64,000 nt of DNA. It comes from Mesorhizobium sophorae. Its GTDB lineage: Bacteria > Pseudomonadota > Alphaproteobacteria > Rhizobiales > Rhizobiaceae. Position 1 is the stretch's first letter, and each line of letters begins with the position of its first letter. The position numbers and the translations under genes are program-made. A model generated the notes under the pieces. That model worked only from the letters and a program-made list of their open reading frames with translations, searched no databases and was not told the DNA's origin. Location of the stretch: positions 1 to 64,000 of the forward strand of contig NZ_NNRI01000013.1 in the NCBI RefSeq assembly GCF_002270415.1, in the 5' to 3' direction. This document shows, in pieces, positions 25,269 to 35,400 of this stretch.

Positions 25269-26489
25269 ATGCAGCGATTCGAGAATGCCCGCGAGGCGGC
25301 ACTGGCGCTTCGCCCGGACGATCCAGTCTATTGCTTCCGCCCGCAGGTGCTGATGGCGGATGCCAGGCAGTTCATGGGCATGTTCCCCGGCAAGACCGCC
25401 TATGCGGTCAAGACCAATGGCGAGCCGATCGTACTCAAGGCGCTGGTCGAGGCCGGCGTCACTGCTTTCGACGTTGCCTCGCCAGGCGAGTTCGCCGCCG
25501 TGCGCGCGGTCTCACCCGATGCCGAGATGCTCTACATGCACCCGGTCAAGGCTCAGTCTGATATCAAGCTGGCACTGGAGAAGTACGCCATCCGTGTCAT
25601 TTCGCTCGACCATGAGGACGAGATCACCAAGCTGACACGAGTGGTGCGGGCGCTCGATATCGATCCGGGCGCGATAGCCGTGTTCGTGCGGGTGCAGACC
25701 AAGGGGCTTGCCGCCTACGAACTGTCGAAGAAGTTCGGCGCCGGGCCGGCCTATGCGGTCGAGCTGGCGGAGCGGCTGAACCGCACTGGCTACAAGGTCG
25801 GCCTGTGTTTCCATGTCGGCAGCCAGATCGAGGATCCCGATACCTATGAGCGGGCGCTGGCCTCGGCCGACTGGGTGCGCAACCGCCTGACCTTCGACAT
25901 TGCCGGGCTCGATGTCGGCGGCGGCTTTCCGGCCGAGTATGGCCACGACCCGAACCGCAAGCACATCGAGATGCCGTCGCTCGGCCAGATCATGTCGCGG
26001 CTTTCCGGCGACCTCAAGGAGTACCAGTTCGACCAGATACCGCTGGTGGCCGAGCCCGGCAGGGTGATCGTGGCGCGCTGCCTGTCGCTGATCGTGCGGG
26101 TGCTCTTGCGCAAGGGCAAGCGGCTCTACATCAATGACGGCATCTGGGCATCGCTGTCGGACTCATGGACCGGCAAGATCACGCTGCCGGCGCGTTTCAT
26201 CCCCGATCCGGCGATCCGCTCGCGCAATGGGGAGGAAAAGAACATCGTGCCGTTCAAGGTCTGCGGCGCGACCTGCGATTCCGTCGACATCCTGTCGCGG
26301 CCATTCTGGCTGCCTGAAACGGTCGACACCGGCGACTGGATCGAGATCGGCCATATCGGCGCCTATTCGCTGTCGCTTAGGACCCGCTTCAACGGCTTTT
26401 ACCCCGACACCTTCGTCGAGGTAACGACGCCGTTCGACGAAGGCGACGCGCCGCAAGGCTTTGCGAGTTTGGAGACGATGGCGAATTAG
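25269..26489 (+). CDS. Ornithine decarboxylase-like fold-type III PLP enzyme
   Basis: A 406-residue enzyme of the eukaryotic-type ODC / alanine racemase-fold family. The PLP lysine is Lys48 in YAVKTN, and other marks are HVGSQ (182-186), DVGGGFP, EPGR (262-265) and the active-site Cys336 in CGATCDSVD. This pattern matches ornithine/lysine decarboxylases and not diaminopimelate decarboxylase, so putrescine or cadaverine formation is likely. GAGGA precedes the ATG at 25269. The gene is alone and converges on the MltB-type gene. Confidence 0.9.
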   Translation: MQRFENAREAALALRPDDPVYCFRPQVLMADARQFMGMFPGKTAYAVKTNGEPIVLKALVEAGVTAFDVASPGEFAAVRAVSPDAEMLYMHPVKAQSDIKLALEKYAIRVISLDHEDEITKLTRVVRALDIDPGAIAVFVRVQTKGLAAYELSKKFGAGPAYAVELAERLNRTGYKVGLCFHVGSQIEDPDTYERALASADWVRNRLTFDIAGLDVGGGFPAEYGHDPNRKHIEMPSLGQIMSRLSGDLKEYQFDQIPLVAEPGRVIVARCLSLIVRVLLRKGKRLYINDGIWASLSDSWTGKITLPARFIPDPAIRSRNGEEKNIVPFKVCGATCDSVDILSRPFWLPETVDTGDWIEIGHIGAYSLSLRTRFNGFYPDTFVEVTTPFDEGDAPQGFASLETMAN

Positions 26490-26496
26490 TGAGGTG

Positions 26497-26523
26497 GTGA
26501 GTAGAAGCGGCCCTTCTATTCAC
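26497..26523. terminator. Hairpin between convergent genes
   Basis: GTGAGTAGAAG and CTTCTATTCAC pair with one mismatch around a 5-base loop, between the decarboxylase and the transglycosylase genes. It is a probable terminator for either. Confidence 0.5.
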
Positions 26524-26542
26524 TACTTACTATTTGCACTCA

Positions 26543-27721
26543 CTAGAGCCTCGCCAAAAGCTCCGGCGTCGGCCAGCCATCCACCGGCAGGCCGAGGCGG
26601 ATCTGCTCCTTGCGGATGGCTTCGCGGGTGTTGGTGCCGAGGATGCCGTCGACCGTGCCGACATCGTAGCCCCTGGCTTCCAGCCTGGTCTGCAGCGCCT
26701 TCAGTTGCTCGTTGTTGAGGCCGGTCTCGGGATTGCGCGGATCGAACTGTGGCGCGCCCGCCAGCCTGGCGGCGAGGTTGGCAGCGGTCAGCGCGTAGGT
26801 GAAGGACTGGTTCCATTCAAGATAGACGTCGAAATTGTCGTAGGTGAGGAAGGCTGGCCCTCTACGGCCCATCGGCAGCGCGAGGCCCGCCTTCAGGCTA
26901 TTGTCGACCAACGGCGCGCCGCTGGGGTAGGTGACGCCCCATTGTGCCCATTGCGTCAGCGGCAGCTTGTTTGTGCGCCCGGTCTGGTCCCACGGCATGT
27001 CGTCGGGCACGCGGACTTCCTGGATCCAGGGCTCGTCACGTTTCCAGCCACGCGACAGAACCTTGTTGGCGGTGGTCATGATCACATCCGGTACGCTGCC
27101 GCGCAGGTCGACCTTGCCGTCGCCATCGCCGTCGACGCCGCGCGCCAGATAGTCGGAAGGCAGGATCTGGGTTTGGCCGATCTCACCGGCCCAGGCGCCC
27201 CTGACATCGGCCGGCACGACGCCGCGATCGATCAATTCCAGAAGTGGCACGAGCTGAGGCCGGAACAGTTGCGGGCGACGGCAATCATGGGAAAGCGTCA
27301 CCAGGGCGCTCAGCGTGTGGAAATCGCCCTGCACGGCACCGAAATCGGTCTCCAGCGCCCAGAAGGCGGCGATGATCGGTGCCTGGACGCCGAATTGCTG
27401 GTCGGCACGGGCGAAGACATCGGCGTATTTCTTCATGTTCGCCGCGCCCTGCTTCAGCCGGTAGGCCGAGATCATGCGATTGGAAAATTCGGTGAAGGTC
27501 TGGGTGAAGACGCCCTGGGCGCGGTCGCGCGCCAGGACCTTGTCGTCGATGGTGGCATCCTCCAGCGCGTCCAGACCCACTGCACCGACACCAGCCGCCT
27601 TGGCTTCCGCCGCTACGCCCTGCTTCCAGGCTTCGAAGTCGCCGCCACATTCCTGCGCCATCGCCGGCAAGGCCGTGGCGCACAAGAAGAGCGCCGCGAG
27701 GGCTTGGGAATGCAGTCGCAT
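26543..27721 (-). CDS. Lytic murein transglycosylase (MltB family) with peptidoglycan-binding domain
   Basis: A 392-residue secreted enzyme with a signal peptide (residues 1-22, cleavage at AMAQ). The SLT_2/MltB catalytic domain has the catalytic Glu in FWALETDFG and the tail marks GEIGQTQILPSDY and DFDVYLEWN-like NFDVYLEWNQS. A C-terminal peptidoglycan-binding module (about 325-390) contains LQTRLEARGYDVGTVDGILG. It cleaves glycan strands to 1,6-anhydro ends in the periplasm. Lacking a lipobox, it is soluble, unlike E. coli MltB. Confidence 0.93.
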   Translation of the reverse strand: MRLHSQALAALFLCATALPAMAQECGGDFEAWKQGVAAEAKAAGVGAVGLDALEDATIDDKVLARDRAQGVFTQTFTEFSNRMISAYRLKQGAANMKKYADVFARADQQFGVQAPIIAAFWALETDFGAVQGDFHTLSALVTLSHDCRRPQLFRPQLVPLLELIDRGVVPADVRGAWAGEIGQTQILPSDYLARGVDGDGDGKVDLRGSVPDVIMTTANKVLSRGWKRDEPWIQEVRVPDDMPWDQTGRTNKLPLTQWAQWGVTYPSGAPLVDNSLKAGLALPMGRRGPAFLTYDNFDVYLEWNQSFTYALTAANLAARLAGAPQFDPRNPETGLNNEQLKALQTRLEARGYDVGTVDGILGTNTREAIRKEQIRLGLPVDGWPTPELLARL

Positions 27722-27842
27722 CAGCTTCCTTTCGTACGAATGAGGGCATTTGTCGTGCCCCCCTCGGAAGCCCCAACGCCCTTGATTACCGCCGGTTGCA
27801 CTCTTTGCCGCCGGCTGTGTCGAAAAGCAAGCGGCAGGCCCG

Positions 27843-28025
27843 GTGTCAACGGTGTTCTGCCGAAGCCCCTTATTCCGCTCTGCTTCGCTGCGGTTAAACC
27901 TAGGTCAACGGGTGTTCTGCCACAGCCCCCTTTTTCCAGGCGACTTCGTTGCCGTTGAACCGGGGTCAACGGGTGTTCTGCCGCAACCACTTGTTCCACG
28001 CAGCTTCGCTGCCGTTGAAGACGTT
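27843..28025. repeat. Three diverged tandem copies of the GH25 gene 3' end
   Basis: Units beginning at about 27845, 27904 and 27965 share GTCAACGG(G)TGTTCTGCC and the block TTCGCTGC(C)GTTGAA, with periods of 59 and 61 bp. The copy nearest the gene is the real coding end (FNGSEAAWNKWLRQNTR and stop, minus strand). The other two still spell related peptides but carry stops or a shifted frame. Confidence 0.85.
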
Positions 28026-28769
28026 GATGTCGGACTTGCCGGTCATGCCCGGAACGATGCCGGTTCCGGTGTATTGCCAGAAGGTGAAGGGGTGACTGCC
28101 GTATTTTTCGCGCGGATGGCCGGCGACGGATCGCAGCCAGTATTGATAGCCGCGGAAGGTCGATAGCTGGTTGTCGTCGAAGAAGTCGACCGAGGTGTAG
28201 ATGATCGGCTTCTTGCCGTAGTGCCGTTCGACGATTTCGAGGAAGGTGGTCATCTCCGCGCGCACCGTGGCGGCATCGGGACGCAACCTGCAGGTTGGCG
28301 ACTTCGGGTTCCACTCCATGTCGAGGACCGGCGGCATCGCCGAGCGATCGACCGGGACGTTCTGGATGAACCAGCGCGCCTGCTGGGCGGCGGGCGTGCA
28401 GAAGTAGTAGAAGTGGTAGGCCGCGCGCGGAACGCCGGCGGCTTTCGTGCGGGCCCAGTGTTCGTTGAAATATTCATCGAAGCGGTCACCGCCCTCGGTC
28501 GCCTTGATGAAGGCGAAGGAGATGCCGCTGGCCTTGGCAGCCGGCCAGTCGACCGATGTCTGGTATTTGGACACATCGGTGCCGTGGACGGCATAGTTCC
28601 ACGGCGCGCCGCTGTCCCATTCATGCGGCTTGGAATCGGCGAAGCGCGGCGCGCGCACGGCAACCGTCGTCGGGCTGCTGGACGCAGACGGCGACAGCGG
28701 CGAGAGATCGTCCACCGTCGAGCAGGCGCTAAGCAGTGTAAGCATGATGAGGCCCGCAAGACGGCGCAT
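27966..28769 (-). CDS. GH25 muramidase lipoprotein
   Basis: A 267-residue protein with a lipoprotein signal (LLSAC, Cys16), so it is probably membrane-anchored in the periplasm. The GH25 domain starts at GTDVSKYQ and carries the catalytic acids in VLDMEWNP, with IIYTSVDFF and FWQYTGTG further on. GH25 enzymes hydrolyse the MurNAc-GlcNAc bond. The ATG at 28769 has GGGAG upstream; the much longer open frame upstream runs through an intergenic repeat and is not coding. Downstream lie decaying tandem copies of its own 3' end. Confidence 0.92.
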   Translation of the reverse strand: MRRLAGLIMLTLLSACSTVDDLSPLSPSASSSPTTVAVRAPRFADSKPHEWDSGAPWNYAVHGTDVSKYQTSVDWPAAKASGISFAFIKATEGGDRFDEYFNEHWARTKAAGVPRAAYHFYYFCTPAAQQARWFIQNVPVDRSAMPPVLDMEWNPKSPTCRLRPDAATVRAEMTTFLEIVERHYGKKPIIYTSVDFFDDNQLSTFRGYQYWLRSVAGHPREKYGSHPFTFWQYTGTGIVPGMTGKSDINVFNGSEAAWNKWLRQNTR

Positions 28770-28886
28770 CGCAACTCCCGAGCCGGATTCAGCCGGTCGC
28801 TGATGGGTCTGTGCACTGATGGCCGGCGCTTGGTCTGGCCCCCGACGAGCGATGGCCCCACAGCATCGCCCGGTATCTTCGCTTTC

Positions 28887-28934
28887 GTGCATGTCGTTGT
28901 CCCAAAACCGCTGCGCAGTTTTGGGCGACATGCA
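28887..28934. repeat. Dispersed palindromic repeat, copy 2
   Basis: A 48-bp element, GTGCATGTCGTTGTCCCAAAA to TTTTGGGCGACATGCA in the same orientation as copy 1. It lies in the divergent region between the GH25 gene and the beta-lactamase-family gene. Confidence 0.88.
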
Positions 28935-29052
28935 TTGATCGCCGAACATGGTTGATATCAGGTTGACGGCGCTCGACAAGCACTGCGATTTGCGGAAGCA
29001 ATGGCGGCAAATCGATGACATAAGCGTCAGGCAGGGGCCTGGGAGGAAACAA

Positions 29053-30432
29053 ATGCGGACCGTCGCCAAGATCGTCAGATGGCTGCTTGGCCTGGTCGTG
29101 CTGGCGATCGCCGCGCTCTTCGCCTGGCTCTACATCGCACCGCCGGAATTGATCCGTGTCGGTTCGGGCTATTCGGCCAAGATTGTCTGCTCGAACGTCT
29201 TCATCGCCGGTCGCGACGCCAATGAGGTGCTCGCGGTCGACGTGCAGGCGCCTGGGCACCCGCTGCTGCGGCTGATGCGGGTCTCGGTGGACAAGAACAG
29301 GGGAACGGTCTCGGCGGGCCTGCTTGGCTTCCTTGGCAAGAGCCTCGCTGTCGCCCGTGATGGGCTGGGCTGCGCCTCGGTTCCCGATGGCGATGTCGGC
29401 AAGGCGCGACGGACGGCGGTCTATGCCGAACCGTCGGCGGTCAGCCAGGACGCGCTGTGGCCGGAGGGCGAGCGGGTCGAGCCATCACAGGACCCGGTGA
29501 TTGCCAAGCTGCTCGACGATGCGGCGCTGACCGGCACCGGCATGCGTGCGGTGGTGGTGGTCAAGAATGGCCGCGTCGTCGCCGAGCGCTATGGCGCGGG
29601 ATTCTCGGCAAAGACGCCGATGCTCGGCTGGTCGATGACCAAGACGGTGAACGCCGCGATCGTCGGCGCGCTGGTCAAGGACGGCAAGATGGCGGTCGAC
29701 AACAAAGGCCTGTTCGCGCCATGGAAGGCGGACGGCCGCGCCGCGATCAGCCTTGCCGACATGATGGCGATGTCGAGCGGACTGGAGTTCAACGAGGACT
29801 ATGGCGACGTTGCCGACGTCACGCGCATGCTCTACCTCGAACCCGACATGGCAGGCTTCGCCGAAGCCAAGCCGCTGGTGGCCGAGGTCGGCAAAGTGTT
29901 TACCTATTCGAGCGGCACGGCGGTGATGCTGTCGCGCCTCTGGCAGGACGCGATCGGCGACAAGGGCAAGGCGCTGACGTGGCCACGAACGGCGCTGTTC
30001 GAGCCGCTCGGCATGCACAGCGCGGTGCTCGAGACCGATGAACAGGGCACCTTCGTCGGCTCGTCCTATCTCTATGCGACTGCGCATGACTGGGCCCGCT
30101 TCGGCCAGTTCCTGCTGCAAGGGGGCGTGTGGAACGGCAACCAGGTGCTGCCGGCCGGCTTCGTCGACTGGATGCGGGAGCCGGCGCCGGCCTCGAAAGT
30201 CTACGGCAAGGGCCAGTTGTGGATCGAGGCACCGGGCGACGAGAAAAAGCCCGGCGCTGGCGTGGCGGCGGGCCTGCCCAAGGACACCTACTGGATGGAA
30301 GGCCATGACGGGCAGACGGTGACCATCATTCCCTCGGAGCAACTGGTGGTGGTGCGGCTCGGGCTGACGCCGGCCAAGCTCGGCTACCGCCCTCAGGCGA
30401 TGGTCGGGGCTCTGGTGGCCGCGCTACATTAG
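29053..30432 (+). CDS. Membrane-anchored serine hydrolase (class C beta-lactamase / D-alanyl-D-alanine carboxypeptidase family)
   Basis: A 459-residue protein with an N-terminal membrane anchor (about residues 8-28). After about 150 residues comes a beta-lactamase-fold domain with the SxxK nucleophile SMTK (194-197), a YSS motif in TYSSGTAVML at the position of YxN, and an EGHDGQ motif near the C-terminus in place of KTG. Such proteins are esterases, peptidases or 6-aminohexanoate-dimer hydrolase relatives and seldom true beta-lactamases. The substrate is unknown. GGGAGGAAAC precedes the ATG. It converges on btaB with only 3 bp between. Confidence 0.88.
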   Translation: MRTVAKIVRWLLGLVVLAIAALFAWLYIAPPELIRVGSGYSAKIVCSNVFIAGRDANEVLAVDVQAPGHPLLRLMRVSVDKNRGTVSAGLLGFLGKSLAVARDGLGCASVPDGDVGKARRTAVYAEPSAVSQDALWPEGERVEPSQDPVIAKLLDDAALTGTGMRAVVVVKNGRVVAERYGAGFSAKTPMLGWSMTKTVNAAIVGALVKDGKMAVDNKGLFAPWKADGRAAISLADMMAMSSGLEFNEDYGDVADVTRMLYLEPDMAGFAEAKPLVAEVGKVFTYSSGTAVMLSRLWQDAIGDKGKALTWPRTALFEPLGMHSAVLETDEQGTFVGSSYLYATAHDWARFGQFLLQGGVWNGNQVLPAGFVDWMREPAPASKVYGKGQLWIEAPGDEKKPGAGVAAGLPKDTYWMEGHDGQTVTIIPSEQLVVVRLGLTPAKLGYRPQAMVGALVAALH

Positions 30433-30435
30433 CTT

Positions 30436-31101
30436 CTACGGACGCGGCCCGATCACGGCCAGCCACGCATAGCCGCGATAAAGCGTGCGGAAACGGAAGC
30501 TTGCGCCGGTTCGACGAGATTTCGATTCCAGAACCTCGCGCAGGGTCGAGCGCGGCGCGACATGGAACTTCTTGAGCCAGCCGCGCAGCAATGCCCGGAA
30601 CCAGCCCGGCAGGCCTTCTTGCTGGCCGAAATCGACGACGTGCAGCGAACCATTCGGTGACAGCGCTGCAAGTGCCGCCGACACCGTCTTTTCCCAGCCA
30701 GGGATCATCGACAGCGAATAGGAGACGAAGATGCGGTCGAACCGTTCGACACCATAAAGCGCGCCCGCATCGAAATCGGTGGCGTCGCCCCTCGCCAGCG
30801 TGACGCGGCCCGACAAGCCTTCGCGGGCAATGGCAGTGCCGGCCGTCTCCAGCATTTCGGCCGAAATGTCGAGGCCGAAGAAGCGGGCGTCGGGATAGCG
30901 GCGGGCGGCGAGGATGATGTTGCGGCCGGTGCCGCAGCCGAGTTCAAGCACGGTGCCGCCGGCCGGTACGTCGAGCCCAGAGATCATCAGGTCGCGGCCG
31001 AGCAAATAGTATTTGCGGGTCAGGTCGTAGATGTGGCGCTGCCAGCGATAGACGCCGTCCATCAGTTCGGCATGGCTGGCCGGCAGCTCGGTGGTGCTCA
31101 T
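30436..31101 (-). CDS. btaB: SAM-dependent N-methyltransferase of betaine lipid synthesis (BtaB)
   Basis: A 221-residue class I methyltransferase with motif I VLELGCGTGRNI and the family start DGVYRWQRHIYDLTRKYYLLGR, which is typical of BtaB. BtaB trimethylates diacylglyceryl-homoserine to give the phosphorus-free betaine lipid DGTS, made by rhizobia under phosphate limitation. Its start overlaps the stop of btaA by 4 bases. The product acts at the inner face of the cytoplasmic membrane. Confidence 0.93.
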   Translation of the reverse strand: MSTTELPASHAELMDGVYRWQRHIYDLTRKYYLLGRDLMISGLDVPAGGTVLELGCGTGRNIILAARRYPDARFFGLDISAEMLETAGTAIAREGLSGRVTLARGDATDFDAGALYGVERFDRIFVSYSLSMIPGWEKTVSAALAALSPNGSLHVVDFGQQEGLPGWFRALLRGWLKKFHVAPRSTLREVLESKSRRTGASFRFRTLYRGYAWLAVIGPRP

Positions 31102-32345
31102 GCTGCGTGCTTCTCATAGAGATGGAAGCCGCCATAGATGGCCGAACGGTCACGGGCCGAGAATTCGCGCGACGCCTCGTCCTGATAATTCCACTGGTCG
31201 AGCAGCGAGCTGGAAACCCGGCCGGGCAACAGGCTGGGCTCGGCGGCGGTACGGAAGATGACGCGGGCGCCGGCCGACGCGGTGCGGGTGATTTCGGACC
31301 ATAGCGCATTGAGCTGGTCGTCGGTCATCCAGTCCTGAGCATCGAGCAGGATGAAGCGGTCGACCGCGCCTGCATCCTTGCCGGCAAGGAACTCGATCAG
31401 ATTGGCATGGTGGATGGCGACGCGGTCGACATTGCCGCGGATGGCTTCGTAATTCTGCTTTTCGAGATAGGCGGGCAGGGCGGCCTCGCCGGGATTCGGA
31501 TAGCGGCGGGCGAAGGCCTGCCAGGCGAAGTAGTTGTTCTCCAGCGGAAAATCGCAAGCGAGCTTTTCCAGCCGGCCCTTGAGCACGCTGGCCATGGTGC
31601 CGTCGCCCGAAGTGATCAGCGAATCATACTGCGCTGGCGGAATGCCGAGACCGAACAGCGAGGCCTTGCGGGATGTCGCCCATTTCAGCAGCGGCTTGTC
31701 GAAGACCGGCGCCAGTTCCTCGTTGAAGAAGCGGCGCTGCTCGCCGAGATTGCGGGCCTGCATGATGCCGGCAGGATCGACGCCGAAGAACTTTGCCGTG
31801 CGGTGGCCCATGGCGATGAACAGGCCGAGCAGGCCGGTCTGGTAGAAATTGCGGTCGAAGACGGCGATGCGCCGGCGGCCGCGCCAGTTGCGGCGCTCCC
31901 AGTAGTGACGGCTGACCGGGTCGAGATGCGGCGCGATGAAACGGTCGTAGGCTTGCGAATTGTGGCTGGTGTCGGCGGCGCCGAAGAAGCGGAACAGATC
32001 GCCCTGCGCAGGCAGGTGGCGCACGGCCTCCAGCTTCATGCGGTTCAACGCGATATGCGCTGCATTGAGGTCGACGGCGTCAATTTGTGCCGGCGAACGG
32101 GTCAGGTAGGCAAGGATGTTGCAGCCGCCCGAGGCGATGGTGACGACGCGATGGCCCTGGCCAAGCTGCATCGCCTCCATGTCGACATCGGGGTCCTCCC
32201 AGATCTGCGGGTAGACGAGGCCGGAAAACAGGAAGGCGAACAGCCGCTCTGAGATGCCGGCTTTCGACAGCGGGCGGTTCTGGTAGACGGCCTTTCCAAC
32301 TTCCTTGCCGCGGCGAAAAACCAGATCTGCGGAAACGTCCGTCAT
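31098..32345 (-). CDS. btaA: SAM:diacylglycerol 3-amino-3-carboxypropyl transferase (BtaA)
   Basis: A 415-residue DUF3419/BtaA protein. Marks are YPQIWEDPDVDMEAMQLG near the start, a SAM-type loop ITIASGGCN-like VVTIASGGCN, DAVDLNAAH, and the C-terminal ILLDAQDWM...RVIFRTAAEPS. BtaA moves the aminocarboxypropyl group of SAM to diacylglycerol, the first step to DGTS. Two ATGs are possible (32363 and 32345). The inner one is chosen because the outer would leave almost no leader after the promoter implied by the Pho box. It forms an operon with btaB. Confidence 0.93.
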   Translation of the reverse strand: MTDVSADLVFRRGKEVGKAVYQNRPLSKAGISERLFAFLFSGLVYPQIWEDPDVDMEAMQLGQGHRVVTIASGGCNILAYLTRSPAQIDAVDLNAAHIALNRMKLEAVRHLPAQGDLFRFFGAADTSHNSQAYDRFIAPHLDPVSRHYWERRNWRGRRRIAVFDRNFYQTGLLGLFIAMGHRTAKFFGVDPAGIMQARNLGEQRRFFNEELAPVFDKPLLKWATSRKASLFGLGIPPAQYDSLITSGDGTMASVLKGRLEKLACDFPLENNYFAWQAFARRYPNPGEAALPAYLEKQNYEAIRGNVDRVAIHHANLIEFLAGKDAGAVDRFILLDAQDWMTDDQLNALWSEITRTASAGARVIFRTAAEPSLLPGRVSSSLLDQWNYQDEASREFSARDRSAIYGGFHLYEKHAA

Positions 32346-32394
32346 GGCAAGGTGATTCCCCATTTGCTTTGGCGCAAGCGGGTAGCGCAGGGTC

Positions 32395-32412
32395 ATGACA
32401 GGCCAGTGACAG
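32395..32412 (-). promoter_or_regulatory. Pho box (PhoB site) upstream of btaA
   Basis: Read on the minus strand the sequence is CTGTCAC-TGGC-CTGTCAT: two 7-bp half-sites in direct repeat separated by 4 bp, which is the rhizobial Pho box layout. It ends about 50 bp before the btaA start. Confidence 0.85.
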
Positions 32413-32427
32413 CCTGTTAACGTAGCT

Positions 32428-35400
32428 TCAGGCCTTGCCAAACCCGCCCGGCGTCGGCGTCGTCAGGATGACGGCGTCGCCGGCCTGAAGCACGGTCTGG
32501 TCGCAGGCTTTCAACAGGTCGATCGCACCGTCCTTCCGACGGACCTTGGTCGAGCCGACTTCGCCGTCGCCGCCACCGTCCAAGCCTTGCGGCGGGCGGT
32601 TGCGATGCGAGGACAGGATCGCGCATTCCATCTTCTCGAGGAAACGGATGGTGCGCTTGGTGCCGTCGCCGGCGCTCCATCTGCCCTTGCCGCCGGAACC
32701 TTCCCGAATGTGGAAATCCTCGAGCAGCACGGGAAAGCGCAGTTCCAGCACTTCCGGGTCGGTGAGGCGCGAATTGGTCATGTGGGTGTGGACGCCGGAA
32801 GTGCCGGCAAAGCCGCGGCCGGAGTTCATTTGGCCGGCGGGCGAGCCGGAACAAATCGTCTCGTAATATTGGTACTGCTTGTTGCCGAAGGTCAGGTTGT
32901 TCATGGTGCCTTGCGCGTTGGCCATGGCGCCCATGGCGCCGAACAGCGCATTGGTGACGTGCTGCGAGGTCTCGACATTGCCGGCCACGACGGCGGCAGG
33001 GTAGGCGGGTTTGAGCATGCAGCCGTCGGGAATGATGATGTTGATTGGCCGCAAACAACCGGCATTCATCGGGATCATGTCTTCGACCATGACGCGGAAG
33101 GCATAAAGGACCGCCGCGCGGGCAACCGGCTCGGGCGCATTGAAATTGTTCTTCATGACCGGCGACGTGCCGGTGAAGTCGACAGTCGCCTCGCGCCGTT
33201 GCCGATCCACCGTGATCTTCACCTTGATGAGCTGGCCGGTATCGGTCGGATATTCATAGTCGGAAGCGTCCGGCAGCCGCTCCAGCACACGACGCACGCT
33301 CTCGGCGGCATTGTCCTGGACATGGCTCATATAGGCTTCGACGACATCGAGGCCGAAATGCGCGACCATCTTGCGCAGTTCCGCGACGCCTTTCTCGTTG
33401 GCGGCGATTTGCGCCTTGAGGTCGGCGATGTTCTGATGCGGATTTCGGGCCGGCCAGCGGTGGTCGGTAAGCAGCGTTTCCAGTTCCTTCTCGCGGAAGC
33501 GGCCGCGATCGACAATGCGGAAATTGTCGAACAGCACGCCTTCCTCGTCGACCGTGGTAGCGAGGGGGGTCATCGAGCCGGGCGCCGTGCCGCCGATGTC
33601 GGCGTGGTGGCCACGCGAGGCGGCCCAAAACAGGATTTTCTGCTGAGCGTCGTCGAAAACCGGCGTCACCACGGTGATATCGGGCAGATGGGTGCCGCCA
33701 TTGTAGGGGGCGTTGAGGGCAAAGACGTCGCCGGGGTGGATGTCGCCGGAATTCAGCCGGATGATGGTTTCGACCGAACGATCCATGGAGCCCAGATGCA
33801 CCGGCATGTGCGGCGCATTGGCGACCAGCGCGCCGTTGTGGTCGAAGACGGCGCAGGAGAAATCCAGCCGCTCCTTGATGTTGACGGAATAGGCGGTGTT
33901 CTGCAGCGTCACGCCCATCTGCTCGGCGATCGACATGAACAGATTGTTGAAGACTTCCAGCATCACCGGATCGGCCTCGGTGCCGAGCGCTGCCTGCCGC
34001 TGCTTCTCCTCGACGCGGCGTAACAGCACATGGTTCTTGGCGGTGATCTCGGCCTGCCAGCCCGGCTCGACGACGATGGTCTGGTTCGGCTCGATGATCA
34101 GCGCAGGGCCGGCAATTCTATGCCCGGGCTTGAGCCCTTCGCGGCGAATGATGCCGGCGTCGCGCCAGATGCCGTCGGAGAAGATTTTTCGTACTTCCAA
34201 AGGACTTGCGGCGATGTCTTCGAGTGCGGAATCGCTTTCGTCGCGTCCCGTGCCACCGGTATCGGTCCCCTCGACGCCGACGGTCTCGACGATCATCGGC
34301 TTGTTGTCATAGACGAAACCGAACTGCGCCTTGTGGGCAATTTCGAAATCGCGCTTGGCCTTGAAGATCGAGTCTTCCTCGAAATTCACCGGCAGTGTCG
34401 TGTCGGTGCCGTCATATCGAATGTGAAGCACCGGCTTAGCGGCAACCATGTCTTCGGCGATGCCCTGCACTGCGAATTCGGCGAAGACGGCTTTTCTCAA
34501 GGCGGCAATCAGGTTGCCGATCTCGGTTCTGGACTCTTCCGCCAGCGGCTTCAGCAGCGCCTGCTGGCGCGAGGCAAAAACCGAGGACAGGCCAATGCCA
34601 TAGGCCGACAGCAGGCCGGAAAAGGGATGGATCAGCACTGCTTCCATGCCGAGCGCGTCGGCAACCAGGCAAGCATGCTGGCCGCCGGCGCCGCCGAAGC
34701 AATTGAGCAGATATTCGGTGACGTCGTAGCCGCGCTGGACGGAAATCTTCTTGATGGCATTGGCCATGTTTTCCACGGCGATGGTGACGAACCCTTCGGC
34801 GACAGCCTCGGGCGTGCGGCCGTCGCCGATTTCGGCGGCCAGTGCGGTGAATTTTTCGCGCACCGTTTCGACGTCGAGCGGCTGGTCCTGGGCGGGACCA
34901 AAGATCTTCGGAAAGAAATCGGGCTGCAGCTTTCCCAGCATGACATTGGCATCGGTGACGGCCAGAGGCCCGCCGCGGCGATAGGCGGCCGGGCCGGGAT
35001 TGGCGCCGGCGGAATCGGGTCCGGCGCGGAAACGGCCGGCCTCGTAGTGGAGGACCGAGCCGCCGCCGGCGGCGACGGTGTGGATGCGCATCATCGGCGC
35101 GCGGATCCGCACGCCGGCGACCTCGGTGTCGAAGGCACGCTCATACTCGCCGTCATAGTGGGCGACATCGGTGGAGGTGCCGCCCATGTCGAAACCGATG
35201 ACCTTGCCGAAGCCGGCAAGCTTCGCCGTCTCGACCATGCCGACAACGCCGCCCGCTGGCCCGGATAGCAACGCGTCCTTGCCCTGGAACATGTCGGCGG
35301 CGGTCAGGCCGCCAGAGGACATCATGAACATGAGGTGAGGAGATTGGCCGGGCGCCGCGCCCAATTCCCCAGCCACCTTCTGCACATATCTCGACAGGAT

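Noticed and set aside
26534..27958. 474-codon plus-strand open frame
   Set aside because: It is antisense to the MltB-type transglycosylase, whose signal peptide, catalytic Glu and binding module are clear.
28770..29052. N-terminal extension of the GH25 gene and an upstream start for the beta-lactamase-family gene
   Set aside because: Both open frames run through the palindromic repeat. The internal ATGs have good ribosome-binding sites and are followed by a lipobox and a membrane anchor respectively.
32587..35268. Two long plus-strand open frames (478 and 412 codons)
   Set aside because: Both are antisense to the 5-oxoprolinase gene, have no ribosome-binding site and no recognisable domain.
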